A DNA stretch of 64,000 nt from Piper betle. Its lineage: Eukaryota; Streptophyta; Magnoliopsida; Piperales; Piperaceae. Shown one piece after another: positions 33,451-46,600 of this stretch. The translations under genes and the position numbers were made by a program. Position 1 is the first letter of the stretch, and every line of letters begins with the position of its first letter. The notes under the pieces are model-generated. The model worked only from the letters and a program-made list of their open reading frames with translations. It did no database searches and had not been told where the DNA came from. The stretch is from positions 1-64,000 of the forward strand of contig JAURVB010014117.1 in assembly GCA_033002965.1 (NCBI GenBank), given 5' to 3'.

Positions 33451-35929
33451 ATGGACGGCAGCGGCGGCGGAGAGAAGCAGTGCCTCTACGAGGTGCTGGG
33501 CATGGGCTGCGACTCCCCCTCGACGATATCCGCGCCGCCTACAAGCGCCTTGGCCTGCAGCACCACCTGGACGCCGCTGGCATCCCCGCCGAGACCGCTA
33601 CCGCCCGCTTCCAAGAGATCCTCAACGCCTACGATGTTCGCTCCGACCGCCGCGAGAGGGCCTGGTACGACTCCCACCGCTTCCAGATCCTGTTCTCCAA
33701 ACCCCGCCCCTCCTCCGGCGCCGCCGGTGACTTCTCCGACATCCTGGACGACCTCTTTCCCTTCTTCTCCAACTCCGCCTATTCTGTCTTCGCCGACTCC
33801 GGAAAGGGCTTCTACAAGGTATACGGCTATTTGTTAGGGAAGATTTATGCGTGGGAGGTGAAATTCGCGGGGAAGATGTGGATGGGGAACGGGGCGGTGC
33901 GCGAAACGCCTGTCATCGCAAATTCGGATAGCCCCTACGCGCAGGTGACGGCGTTCTATGCGTACTGGATGGGGTTCTGCACCGTGCTGAATTTCGCGTG
34001 GGTAGAGGAGTACGAATCAGCCGCGGGTTGAAGCAGGAAGCGAGGCGGGCGATGGAGGAGGAGATTGTGGAGGAAGTCGAAACGGGAGTATAATGAGACG
34101 GTGCGGGGGTGGTGGAGTTTGCGAAGAAGAGGGACAAGAGGGTGATTGAGGTGGTAACGAAGCGGCACACCGAGGAGGAGTTGAGGAAGGCAAAGGAGGC
34201 AAAGGAGGCAAAGGAGAAGCGCGGAAGGAAGCCGAGGCAAAGGCCAGGGCCGATCAGGCTAGGGCTTATAAAGAGCAGGACTAGGCGCGGATGGCAGCTG
34301 TGGAGGAAGAATTTGATCATGATAAATTCGAGGGTGAAGAGGGGAGGAAGCAAGAGGAGTTGTACTGCGTTGTTTGCAGTAAGAAATTCAAATCGGAGAA
34401 GCAGTGGACGAATCACGAGTAGTCCAAGAAGCAGAAAGACAATGCTGCTGAGTGAGGTATACTTTTCAAAGGGAGGATGAGGACGAAGAAGAGTTGGATG
34501 AAATCAATGAAAATGTGCTTAATGATAATGTGGTTAATGATAACGTGGTTGATGAAAATGTGGTTGATGGTGATGATATCAATGGACTGTGTGACGAGTT
34601 GGAAGAAAAGGGAGTGATTGATGAGCATGAAGTTGAAGCTAATGGTGCTGGCTGCAGCAAGGACGGTGATTTTGATGTGGAGAAAGGCATACTCGAAGCA
34701 ATGATATCACAATGAATGAGCAGAGACTAGGGTTTAGAGCAGCATCAAGAGATCGAGCCATCGTCCGTGGACGTTCATATTGACGAAAGTGATCAAGAAT
34801 ATCCAAGGGCCAATGGTACTAAGAAGAAACCTAGTCGGAGGAGGGCAAGAAAGGAACCCGGAGGCGATGTAGCGGAAAGTAGTACAAAAAACGATGCAAA
34901 TGGTGAAGCTAAATTGAAGATTGACAGAACAAATGTGGATGAGATTCGTTGTGATAAATCAGAGAAGGTTAATAAGTCAGAAGGTCGAAAAGGGGTTGGG
35001 CAGAAAGATGAAAATGTTCTAAAGGGAAAAAGGGGAAGATACAGCAGTTACATTTTCTTTTCCTCTCTATAAATTTACGGTTTTGTATGCAGCTTTTGTG
35101 TATATTCTGATCCAAATAGTTTATGAATGGTTTCATTAGGTTTAGTGTTCTAAAGTGCCCCCACTGAGTAACAATGTATGAACAAAGAAACTCTTTTTAT
35201 ACTAGATGTGAAAACTTGGAGGTCACTGTAACCATGAGCTTTTACCTTGTAACAGAGTTACTTCAGAAATATGGTAACACTGAATGGGTTTGATATGTAG
35301 ACCATATAAAATAGTTTTAGTTTTAGGAGTGTTCAGTTTTTCTTAATAAACATTTGGTATTGTGATGAAAGTTTCATATTTAACGGGTTTACTTTGTTAC
35401 TTCTGAATTTTGATTAGTAATCAGTTTAAAGCTTTAAATTCTGTTCTTCTGATCATTATAAGGAACTTTTGGGTAAGGAATAAGTTTGTCTTGGTAGTTT
35501 CCAAGTTCCTCCTCCCATCTAGGTGGATTTCGGCTTCCACTCTCCCCCCACCCCCACCCCCACCCCCAATTTTACCCCCCATCTTGGCTTGTTGCCGGCT
35601 TATTGTGCTTTCTGTCAAATCTAGTTACTTTGTTCCATTTTTTTAAGTTTTTAATGTGATAATCTTAGTAGTTCTTATAATCATTTTCGTCTGATGCTAC
35701 TTCTAAAATAGGGTTCAACAAAAGCATCTAGTCTTTGGTGTGAGACTTGTGGGGAGACCTTTGAATCAAGGTGTGTCTCTTATGACTTTCGTATTCCCTT
35801 TTGAACAAGGCCATAGTAATGTCTAACCATTGTTCTGATATTGCTTGTGAACATTATCTAATATGTTACGGGAACAAACTATTTGCTCATTTGGGTGACA
35901 CAGGACACGCTGCACCCATGTCTCGTTAG
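33451..35929 (+). pseudogene. JJJ1: JJJ1/DNAJC21-type J-domain zinc-finger pseudogene
   Basis: The intact family encodes a J-domain co-chaperone with C2H2 zinc fingers that helps recycle 60S ribosome export factors with Hsp70. Here the likely start at 33451 reads 'MDGSGGGEKQCLYEVLGMGC', then a frameshift near 33514 moves to the frame carrying 'DDIRAAYKRL', 'RFQEILNAYDV' and 'AFYAYWMGFC', ending in a stop at 34029. The HPD catalytic motif is HLD (33564-33572) with a short deletion after it. Finger 1 ('[19 protein letters not shown]') ends in a TAG at 34420 and its last His position is Gln. An acidic linker (34490-34715) and basic linker (34767-35035) follow in other frames. Exon pieces at 35712-35770 ('LWCETCGETFESR') and 35872-35929 encode finger 2. 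Retained introns show it is not a retrocopy. A working copy elsewhere is implied. Confidence 0.88.
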
Positions 35930-37679
35930 AATTTCTGATATTTTGAATTTTCATGAGATATACAACCGTGCAAAACCATCATCCATCATGTCGGTGTTCA
36001 ACAATGGCCGGCAATGGTTCTAGTTCTACACGAATTGAAAGAATCTCACGAAAATGTGAGTTGACATATGATTTGTTTGGAAGAAACTTTGAATTTTGAA
36101 TGCAAATGTAGTAAATTCCTTGATATTCGTTAGATTTTTCTTTACCTAGAGTTTTTGGTTCCGGCGATCTCCAAAGTACAGCTGAATGGAAGCAAGATTG
36201 GTGTTCATGTAACAGTGGTGTCTTCTTGAAACATGTAATCTTCAAAGTAGAAAGGAATTGATTGTATTAAATTTTTTGTATGCAATTATGCACTTTTTGC
36301 AATAAAATATAAGAGGACAAGAGTTCGAATATTGTCATATTATCGACTTTGAATACGAAGAACCAGCTCTGGCCATAAATTTGAAAAGCATCTAAAAAGG
36401 CATTTGTGGCAGTTTGATAGCCATTAAATATTCAATTATAACTCTAATTACAAATTAACCTTTACAGAGTACATCATACTTGTTATTAGCACTGTGCTTG
36501 CATGTGTGCAATCATCCACCCGTGGGTTATTTGTTTGTTGGACTATGTTATGTAAATAAAACTTCACTTGCCTTTGTAAAAGCAAACATTAAAAAAATAA
36601 AATAAAAATTAAAGAAAAACTTTTTAAAAAAAAATTATATTTCAATCTCACGCCTTAGGATTACACCATTGACCAATTTGATGATGGTAGCTCATATAAA
36701 TCTGTAGTTCGTCAATGTCGTAAAATATATAAACGATGATAGGCCATGACTGGCAGCTGTTTTTGCCAGTATATAATCACAAGTACTATTTACAAAGAAA
36801 TAAAACCATATCAGGTGTTACAAGAAAAGATACCAATATCAACATATCAACCAAATGAAAACTAACATGATCAATAATCATAAAACAAATAAAAGCCAAA
36901 TGAGAAACAAAAACCTAACATGCCACATTAAATTGTAGTTCACCAATGTCATCATAGAAAACAACAAAACGCCTGTTTCTGCATTCAGGTAAAACTAGAT
37001 ATGTCAAGCAAATACAAATATTAGTCATTCTAATTAACAATGGCTACTCATTGATAAATCAAACCTATATTCTTCTAAAATTCTAGAAATAAATACATGC
37101 CAACATATGCTGCGCAAAGTGGGAACCGTAGTAGATCTTGTTGCATGCTAGTTCAAATTGAAGGATGATATCAAATCAGTTTATTTTCAGTGTCATACAT
37201 AGCTAGACATTCGTCATAATTAATGGCTCCATATCAAGGTCATTAATATTATCGCTATCATCAATACCGACAACGTCACTATCATCAATGTTGAACTCGC
37301 ATAAGAGTTTGTCATCTAGGCTTGTCATCTAGGAACTTATTTGGAAATACTGAAATTAAAAGAACATAGGAGTTTGTCTCTAGGTATTTGACCAAATATA
37401 ACTGTCTAGAACTTCTCACTAAAATATCCCTAGAAGGGGACGAAGAGCGAAAAAGGTTTTCCATGAAATGGTAAATGAAAACTATTAGTCCCACGATAAG
37501 TTTGTGAATAAGTGATTGTCTGATAATGAGCAAGAAATATCCGTCTTTCTGCTAAACAAGATCTATTGAACTCATAATTCATTAAATACTTTTTATGAAT
37601 GTCAACTAAGTATCGTAAGTAAATTGATCCTAGTTGTTCAATCATTTGATAATCAGAGTCATTGTCTAAGGCCATTCCT
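35930..37679. other. Intergenic DNA between JJJ1 relic and HDA5-like gene
   Basis: AT-rich; no open frame of note. 36580-36640 is A-rich. The part nearest 37679 is the 3' untranslated and terminator region of the minus-strand histone deacetylase gene; no distinct polyadenylation signal can be singled out. Confidence 0.4.
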
Positions 37680-40600
37680 TCACAATGGCCGAACAATGGC
37701 ATCGTGGAGGTACTGCAGTGCATCAGCTTCCGAAAGAACCTCCCCTTCAATTATACCTCTCAGTAACGTCTCTTTGTATGCTTCTGATGGAGGTTGAATC
37801 GGTATTTTACCCGATTTGAAATCCTCTACATTGGAAAAGGAGCACCTGAAATGCATCGCGGGTACACTAAATCACCAAGTATAGACATCGTATTAAACAA
37901 TGTACATTAATTAGTATATGTGATTGCTTGAATATTTCACATTCCCCCACAAGAACGCAAAAAACAAATAGAACAATTATTTTCAACATTTGCAAGAAAC
38001 TTACGTCAAAGTCAATATTGGGTACCCCTGCTCTGTACCCAAGCAAAGAACATTGGAGTACCAACCCCCTGCATAAGACAGGAAAGATTCATATTAAAAG
38101 TATAACAAACTGCAATCCATAGCTAACCGAAATGTAAATTAAAGAATGCAGGAAAACAACGGATCAAGCTCCATATGGATTATTAGCTATTTTCATTCCC
38201 TCGGACGAATTCAAAGATTAAGTAATTAAAAGTTCTTCACCCTCTTAGTTCTGAAACAGAACTGCCAATTAGGCACCATGCAAATACTCAAGGTCTCTAC
38301 ATGCTTTTGTCTACTTGATTTAAGGTGAAAGCAAAAAATTGGTGACACAAAACCATGCCGCCAAGCCGAGGCTAACTGAGACAAGATGTAGATGATTATG
38401 AACAAAATGAGTTTCAAGAATTCAAAAAATAAATCAGAAGCTATGTTCTTCCTACTATTGAATGTTTAAATGTTTCAATATCAGATAATATGGTAAAATC
38501 AACCACGAAGAAAGAACATTCAAGAGGATGCTGACTTCCTAGGTTTTTGCAAGGCAACAAGACACAAAGATATTTGTTTTCACAAAGGAATGATACCTAA
38601 AACCCAAACAACTAAAGGTCCTTAGACGAAGAAAAAACCTCTTTCTAACATCCTTCATGAAGTATTTTACGTTTAGTAGAAGTTAGGGGAAAAAAAGGAG
38701 CAGCTGACTTGGTCTCGGTAAAGCAGCAGTACTTGGCAGCAGCAGCATGATAGAGATTTTAAAAGCCGGAAAAGAAACAAAGTGACAGTGATTTGGATGT
38801 ACTTATTGATTCTAGCCCAATCCTGATTCTGATTACCTGTTTAAAGAGTCGGAAATATGATGATTCTTCTATGGCTCATATGTCTACCAAAAACCCAGTA
38901 AAAGTGACCAGCTAATTGTGCTCTTCTTTACTCTATTGAATGTTAGATATCCCAGAAACATTTTGCTTATATCATTGCTTTGTTTTGTCCCTGGCCTAAA
39001 CTGCTGTGGCCATAAGACAGTTCATTGGATATCCTTTCCTGCTTTGAGAAAGTCTCAACTTGATGACAGATCTAGATGCCTAACGATATAATGGCAGATC
39101 GTGTAATCAATATGAGGAATCCTCATTTATTGCTGAGAGCCAGAGAAGGATTGGAGACAATGACTTGTATCGTTTCCTTCTCAAGAATCACTACCAATTG
39201 TCAGATTTGTCTACTTTCTTTCGAGCAAGGGAAAATTATTCGACAAGCTCTCATCGGCAACAATAATAATATCTTAAAGATCTGATTTCGGTCTATTTAA
39301 AATGTTATGTATTTGATCCATCCATATTCAAATTATGGCAATCAAAGGGATTAATGCGTCACAAGATCCAATCTATATCTCTGACCTAGTGGAACCATAA
39401 TGAATGATTTTATGTACATATACTTTGGAAATGATTAAACTGCAATTAAAAATGCACAAGTCGAGCAACTATTCAAAAATATGCAGTCCGACAGTAAATA
39501 AAAACATGAAATCAAGCTTAAATTTTCATCTTTTTGTTTCTTGCCTATCTACTTTAGAAAAGAAATGAAGTATGTAGGTCTTTTCTAAAATAAAAAATAT
39601 AAAAATGATCAATTGATCAATACCTTGAGAGGTTCTAGCTGCACATGTTTTTCCTTCATGACTAATTGTAAGCTAGACATATCAAACAAGGGGGATGATA
39701 CAAATGGTTTTAAGCAGTTCTCTTGAAGTAACATATCGTTGAATTGCCCAAGCCTGAGAAAATATTAAACACAAAATATCAGAAAAGATGATCACTAGCA
39801 AAAGGAAAAGTGATTTTTAGAACCTCAACTACATACGTGATCTTGTATATACATAAATAAGCTGTATCACCAGGATCACTCCTAGGCTGAAGAAAAGCAA
39901 CTCCTCCTGGACCCCATGTGGCCGTCGAAGTACGCCCAAAGAAAAGACGATGAGGAACAACTTTCCAATTGACCTCTTTTGGTAAGCTCCTATCCATTGA
40001 ACCAGAACATGCTTTTTGCATACCATCAACCTACATGCGTTTTAATGAACTAACTAGATGAGCATAGTGGAAACTAAATAACACATGTAATCAGAACAAA
40101 TCTTAAACTCTAAGGGCCATTGAAGGGAACAAGCAGGGGGAGCAAATAGAGGGGTAAAACTGAAAATTAGTACAAACTACAAACACTAGATAAATAAAAA
40201 TAATTGCCTTATACTTATATTTCTAGTCTTAAGCAGGTCGTAATACAAACATAAAAAGTATAAAATAATCAATTCCTAATAACACATAAAATTAATTCTG
40301 CTCATAAAAAATAAATCGTAACTAGAACCAAATTGTTTGAATAATACTTTTAAATTAAAGAAGCCTTCACAATAGCCATGCTCCAGTATCACTTTATTGC
40401 AATCACAAATATTGCATATAGATTAAAATCATTTAGATACATTTACACGTATAATATGAAAACAGCATTAAGCTTACACCTCCATCAATGTGCATACTAT
40501 GCAAAGATGCATGTTCTGTCCTAAAAAAGGTTCTTATGTTAAAATGGCAAGATTTCATACCTGTCCTCCTTTTATATAACAAAGGAACCTTGGTTTCCAC

Positions 40601-43600
40601 ATATTAGATCCATAGCTGCCATACCAAACCTCTTGTTTTGCACAATCCACCCTCCAAGAAGAAACAGAACCATTTATATCTCCTCGTAATCCAGTATTGG
40701 TAGAGGCTTCAGTAGCAGCGCTTTTAGAAGTATCATCCATATGAAGTTCCGAAAGACCAATGCTGACACCGTCAACCCCTGGAAGATTTGCATCAAATGA
40801 TATGGAAGATTCTGATATACCACTAATTTTTCCTTCCACAATCTCATCATCTGATCCAGAGCTTGATGACACATAAGGCTGCAAGAGGAGAATTAAATAA
40901 CATTAACTACTGTTTACACACAATGAAACATACTGATAGTTCTTTCTAAACAAAAACAAATTTATCTCTACATGTAAAGACTGATACCTCAAATAGGCGA
41001 GTTTTCTTTGCTAATATTCCTCCTGGTAATTCAGCTAAACAAGGCCAGAAAGGACTCAGCTCCTTACTAACCTACAGAAATTTTTCTCGAAGTAAAACAC
41101 AAATATCTAGACTTAACCTGATTAAAAAACTTTAAAAATAATAAATTCCCATACTGCTTTTATCACGCGCCATGTTGACTCAAACGGACTGCCTTCTAAC
41201 GAACCACTTATAGGCTTGCCATCAAGTAAGACTTCAACACATGCATGGACTGATTTTGCAATGGAATTCAGATTATAACCTCCCTCCAAGGCCATCACTA
41301 TTTTCCCATTCGCAAATTCCATTAGCTAACATAAATAAAAGCTTTCCTTAGTTCAAAACATGGGCATCAGAGTAGAAAATCTAATGTACGCAAATGGATG
41401 CATGGAAGAATACAGATAAACTAATAACATTAATCCGCCTTGAATAAGCCATCATTTCACCTGTGATAGAAGATCTATCCAGTTAAATGCTCAAAATGAT
41501 GACCATAAATTTAGCACCTTTACGAACAGTTAGTTTATTTTATAACATAAAAGACTGTGGGAAATTATCCGAGAGAAAAAATATATAGCCAAGACGTGCA
41601 AATTGTATTTAGAAGTTCAAAGTCACACAAATGCTATTAAAGCTTTACCTCCAAAGGATTGAAAGAAAATCGAAATGAACAAATAGCTTCTACCTAGTGC
41701 TACATTCACCTAACATCAAATGCATGGTATACTATGAATCCAACGTTGGTTCCATAATCTTGGTTTTTAATGATGCAAGTGTTTTGCTATCTACATTTAA
41801 ATTCTAGAAACTTTCTCAATCCACAGTATAAGAGAAATAATTTGTTACACAACCTTATTCTTTATGCTTGTATCAATCCGATGATCATCATCATCAACCA
41901 TCACTGGCAGCTTATCCTATGTAGGCCGTTAGTGGCATGGATATTGTGCCATTGACTAATAGCTTTGAGACTCACAAAGCCTTTATTCGTAAGAAGATAA
42001 CATGGGGGTTGGCAGTGAAATAGGTTTGTACAAGTGATGCCGTAAGGATGAGGGGAGCAGAAATCCATACGGATCCATAAGGAGAAGAGGGAGAGAAATT
42101 TAAAAAGCGAAGATTAAGAATGAGGAGAAGGAAACATTTCATCATAATACTCATTTATATTTTAACTCTGACTCGATCCATATAATAGCTTGGCAACTCT
42201 ATCCCTTGCCATGTAAATTAGTCTAGTTTGTATCTACCTCGCTCATCTTGAGTCAGCTTCAACTATATTTACCATACATCTTAATCCTACATTATTTTTG
42301 TCATCAATCCTATGGGTTGCATCACAATAAAGAATTCATACAAATGTGCACCTACATCTTGTCACACAAGGTTCGTATTGTAGTATATCGGTTTCATCTC
42401 GAAAGGTCGGAGAGGAATTCTTGGAGATATTTTGAAGAAATCTCAGAAAGATAACATTTTAATATAATTAAATCAAGTGAATATATTTAATTATGTCAAG
42501 TGAATATAATGTCCATATTTATGTCCATAATTAAATATCAAGTGAAATTACCAACTCAATATTCGATGTTTTTCTTGTTCAAACTACCAGCACCGTACCA
42601 AACTATAACCACACTAGCAAGAACAATACTGAAAGATGAAATAAATAACACAACAAAAATACTCAATAAACCACCTCATGCTATTAGTACAGTCCACATC
42701 TAATGCAGAGCATCATAATAAGTCTTCTCCCTCTCATACAATTACTCTAGTGGAGGAAGACTTCTTCATTAAAACTGATTATCCCCAATATGATGTTTTA
42801 TACTTTCAGAAGAAAAAGAATAAAGGAGAGGGAAAGGCTGCCATGCAGATTCTTCATTTGTCGGAGTTGAAGTTGTTGAACTTATGTATTCTTTGCTTGG
42901 TTTAATTATTGAGTTGTTTTGGGCAGTTTTATTATTAATAGGTACATATTATTTAGGGGAAATTTGTTATCTCAAAGAATTTATTTGACATTATTTGCTA
43001 GGATTTGTTAGGAGTTAGGACTCTTCCTTATAAGACGATAAAGTAGTAAGGTTTGGGCTGCTTTTGATCTAAAAGGAATAAAAATGAGTTGCTGTGTCCC
43101 AGTTTAATCTTGCATTCATCATATGCATTTTCCTTACATTTGTGAAATAAACTTTAGCTCAAGGGAGCATTTATCTTCTTGGAGCAAAGGTTATGATTGG
43201 CCTCCCTCCTTCCTTTGATGTGGTAGCAGGTATTCTAATTAGGATCTCTTCCCTATTGGACTAACCTTGCACTAAAGAGGTATCAGAGCTTTTACCTACC
43301 AACAACCATTGTCGGAGCCCTACCATACTTTTCGATTGTGAGTGATGGCTTCTTCTAGCAATCCATCCCCTAAATCTCCTGATGCACTGCAACAATACTT
43401 GGATCTAAAGTTGAGAGACCTAGCACGAGGATTTCAACCATAAGCTGAGACACCTTGAACGAAGAGCTCCATCACCTTACTGCTGCCCATGGCACTCACA
43501 CCATTCAATCTCCTGCTATTGGTTGACCTGTTGCTCTGGCCTATGCCCCCACCCATGCCAACAATGGATCCCTGCCTCGACCAGAGGGGCCAAGGACAAG

Positions 43601-46600
43601 GTTTTGTGCCTCCAACCATGGACCATGGACCTGCTCTTCATTGCAATATACTGAGAAGATTGCAGCCTAAGGTTCCACCCCTCCTGGCCATGGTGTGGCC
43701 CCTGCACTGCATATTGGAGATCCACCTCCTCCCTTGCAGAACCGACCTGCTCCACCTCCCTTTATAGGGGACACTCATCCCTATATTGATGATGTTCCAC
43801 TTTTTGTGTTGGAGGAGTTTGATGGAGATGTGGAGGAAGACGTCCAAGCCTTACCTCTCCAAGTGGCTGCTCCCATCGTGATCAACTTCATCGTTGATGG
43901 GAGAATCGATTCAAGTTGGAGATTTTGAAGTTCCATGGGACATGGTGCAGATGAGTTCTTGGATTGGCAAACTGCTATTAAACAAGTATTTTTATTAGCT
44001 GGAGTACCTTGTCATGACTGTGTAGGACTGGCTTTGACAAAATTTTGAAGTGGCACCCTTGCATGGTGGAGAGCATTACTGGCTTACCGAACATAGGCTG
44101 ATAAGCTGATAAGCCCCGGTCACGACGTAGGAAGAATTGCACTTGAGAAATGAAGATACTTTCCAGCTTTATAGGTATAAACAACTTTTCCCTAAACTAT
44201 GCAACTTTAGGTAGGGGAATCAATTAGGGTAACAATGCACAGAGCCTTTCTATAGTCTTTTGGCTCGTAATGAGGTGGTAGAAAGCAATGATAAGTTGGT
44301 AGCACGCTATCTGTCTGGATTAAGAACTGATTTGCAGGACAAGCTTCAAGAATTTTATTTCTTAACTACAGTGCTAATTGTACATAAACCTGAAGCATTT
44401 GAGAGTCGAGCCTTAAGGGCTGCCACCAGATTCCCAACAACTTCACAGCCTGGTCAACAACAACCCTTGGCTGTGGGCTGTCAATACCCTTCCTAGGCTC
44501 CTGTGCTCCCAAGGCCTAGGCCTGCCCCTATTACTGGACACACACAATCAAACTGACCACAACCCTCCTCCCAACCTCCTGCGAATGGCAAATCAGGTAT
44601 TACATGTTTTAAATGCAACAAATCTGGTCATATCGCAGCAAATTGCCTTCTATTCATCCTAACATGCTGACGGCTGAGGATGATTAGACTTTTCTTGATT
44701 GTGTCGAGGAGGATTTCACTGGTATAGAAGGGCATAGTCATGTTGCTCGTTCTTTATTTCTTGCACCGCAAGCTTTAGACGAGGATTGGAGGCACTGGAA
44801 TATTTTTAGCTTGCTCTTTTGGAAGCTGAAGAGTCCTTGCTTAAGCTGTCCACCTAACTCACTTAACTCCTTTTGAACCAAACAATTATGCTTACAGCTA
44901 TCCCAAAATGCTAACAGCCTTGCTAACCAAACTTCTAATTAAACTCGATAGGATCATACTACATTCATGCCATACAAAGAGATTTTTGTAATTTTCATAG
45001 TTAACTTTGGCTAAATTTATTTTCCATGTCAATATTATAAAAGATCTTTAGCGAGATAAAAATAGAGTTTTACTATGAATCCAGCAGCCTTTTCCTTCTC
45101 CCATTGTCTAGTTCTGACATAATTTTCTCCTAAAAATGGATAACATTTTCCAGACTACTAATTTTTCTCCACAAGTATTAACCACTCCTAGGTGGCAACT
45201 AAGCCACATCAGATTACTACCCAGGTCACCATATTTTTGCCCAACCCATCATCATCTTCTCCACCCACCCAACCTTAATCTGCAAACACCAAGCCCTTGC
45301 CTCATCTTGTCAAGCTAGATTTGGAGCTCCACCACACAAAATTCGTCCCACCTTCCTCCCTCCCAATCGCTCTGGCATCATGCCTGTGGTGTTGAGGCAG
45401 TAGTGTAGACCCAGAGCAAAAGATTGCGAACCTTCAGGCGATTAGATCTAAGCAGTTGATAGTAATGGCGGCATCCAGCTGGGGGATTGACTTATTTGTC
45501 TTTGTCGACAACAACCCATCTCCAAGATAGAGCCTGAGATCAAGACCTCAACTTCCTGTCGGTATCCAAAAGCGCTTATCATAGCCTCAGTTTTTTTTTT
45601 TTTTTTATTCTACGAGCAATGATCAAAGAACCAAACTTTTTTTTGGAGCTAAAGAAGGTAGAAGGGCTATCTCAACTGTGATGTGCATAGAGGTTTTTAT
45701 TGAATAAACTAAAACAAAAGAGAAAAATGATTAATATGAATTCTAACCCTCCCTGGTTTTTGCATCTGCTGTTCATTTTAGAAGGAATAAAATAACAAGA
45801 ACGTCAAACTTCTTGGAAAGGAAAGAATCAGATACTATTTGGTAATGGCTGGCTCAACCAAGGAAAGGGGAGTACAGAAGACAAAGAAAAAGAAAGGTAG
45901 GGACGGACGAAGCGAGCTTGAGAAAAATAACAAGGAAAGGAGTAGTTTGATATCAGAAACTCGACATGTTTATGAGGTTTATTTGGATTAATCAGCCATG
46001 TATATTGCCCATGGTGAATATTTGTGGTGAAAAATTGTGGTGGACATAGCATCACACCCTCAGAATACCTCGTAATCATAAATTGTATTTCACTATCATG
46101 GAAATAAAAATCTCTTCAACTAAACACATTCACATAAAGAAATAGATAATATCTCCTGAATTTCTGAGAAGGTGTTTGCTAAGTATTTATAACAAGGTTT
46201 GTAGTTTTGTCCACAACTTTTAAACTCTTGGAATCACATTAATCTTCATTTGAAGCTTCATAACCAGTTAGCCATCTAATGCAAGAGATGTCATAGGGAT
46301 ACCTCCAATAGTAAATTCTTTTTAGTCAAAGCATAAAACTTGCTCAAGTCTAAATCAAATTTCCATTTATACAAGCAAGAAGATACATATATAAAAAAGT
46401 AAGGCAAACATGATTCATATGCACTAACCCTTTTCATCATGACTGAATAACCATATGGTGTCAAACAACAACCCCCTAAAGGATCTCCAATTGCTGAAAA
46501 ATACAGTACCCAAAGTGGTCACTTCAATAATATTGATTCAACTCTATTGAACACAATGAACAATCAATGTAAACAAGAAGTGAATATTTTAATCACCATG

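Larger units (their letters stand above)
41326..46428 (-). other. Intron 6 of the HDA5-like gene, 5.1 kb
   Basis: Separates the exons encoding 'GYSVMMKR' and 'LMEFANGK'; both splice sites are canonical. It is far larger than the other introns because of a plus-strand gypsy fragment at about 42690-44815. The rest is AT-rich, with a T-run at 45591-45607. Confidence 0.8.

Noticed and set aside
33402..34031. Functional J-domain protein from the 209-codon frame
   Set aside because: The HPD motif is lost, the first codons are in the wrong frame, and the downstream fingers are broken.
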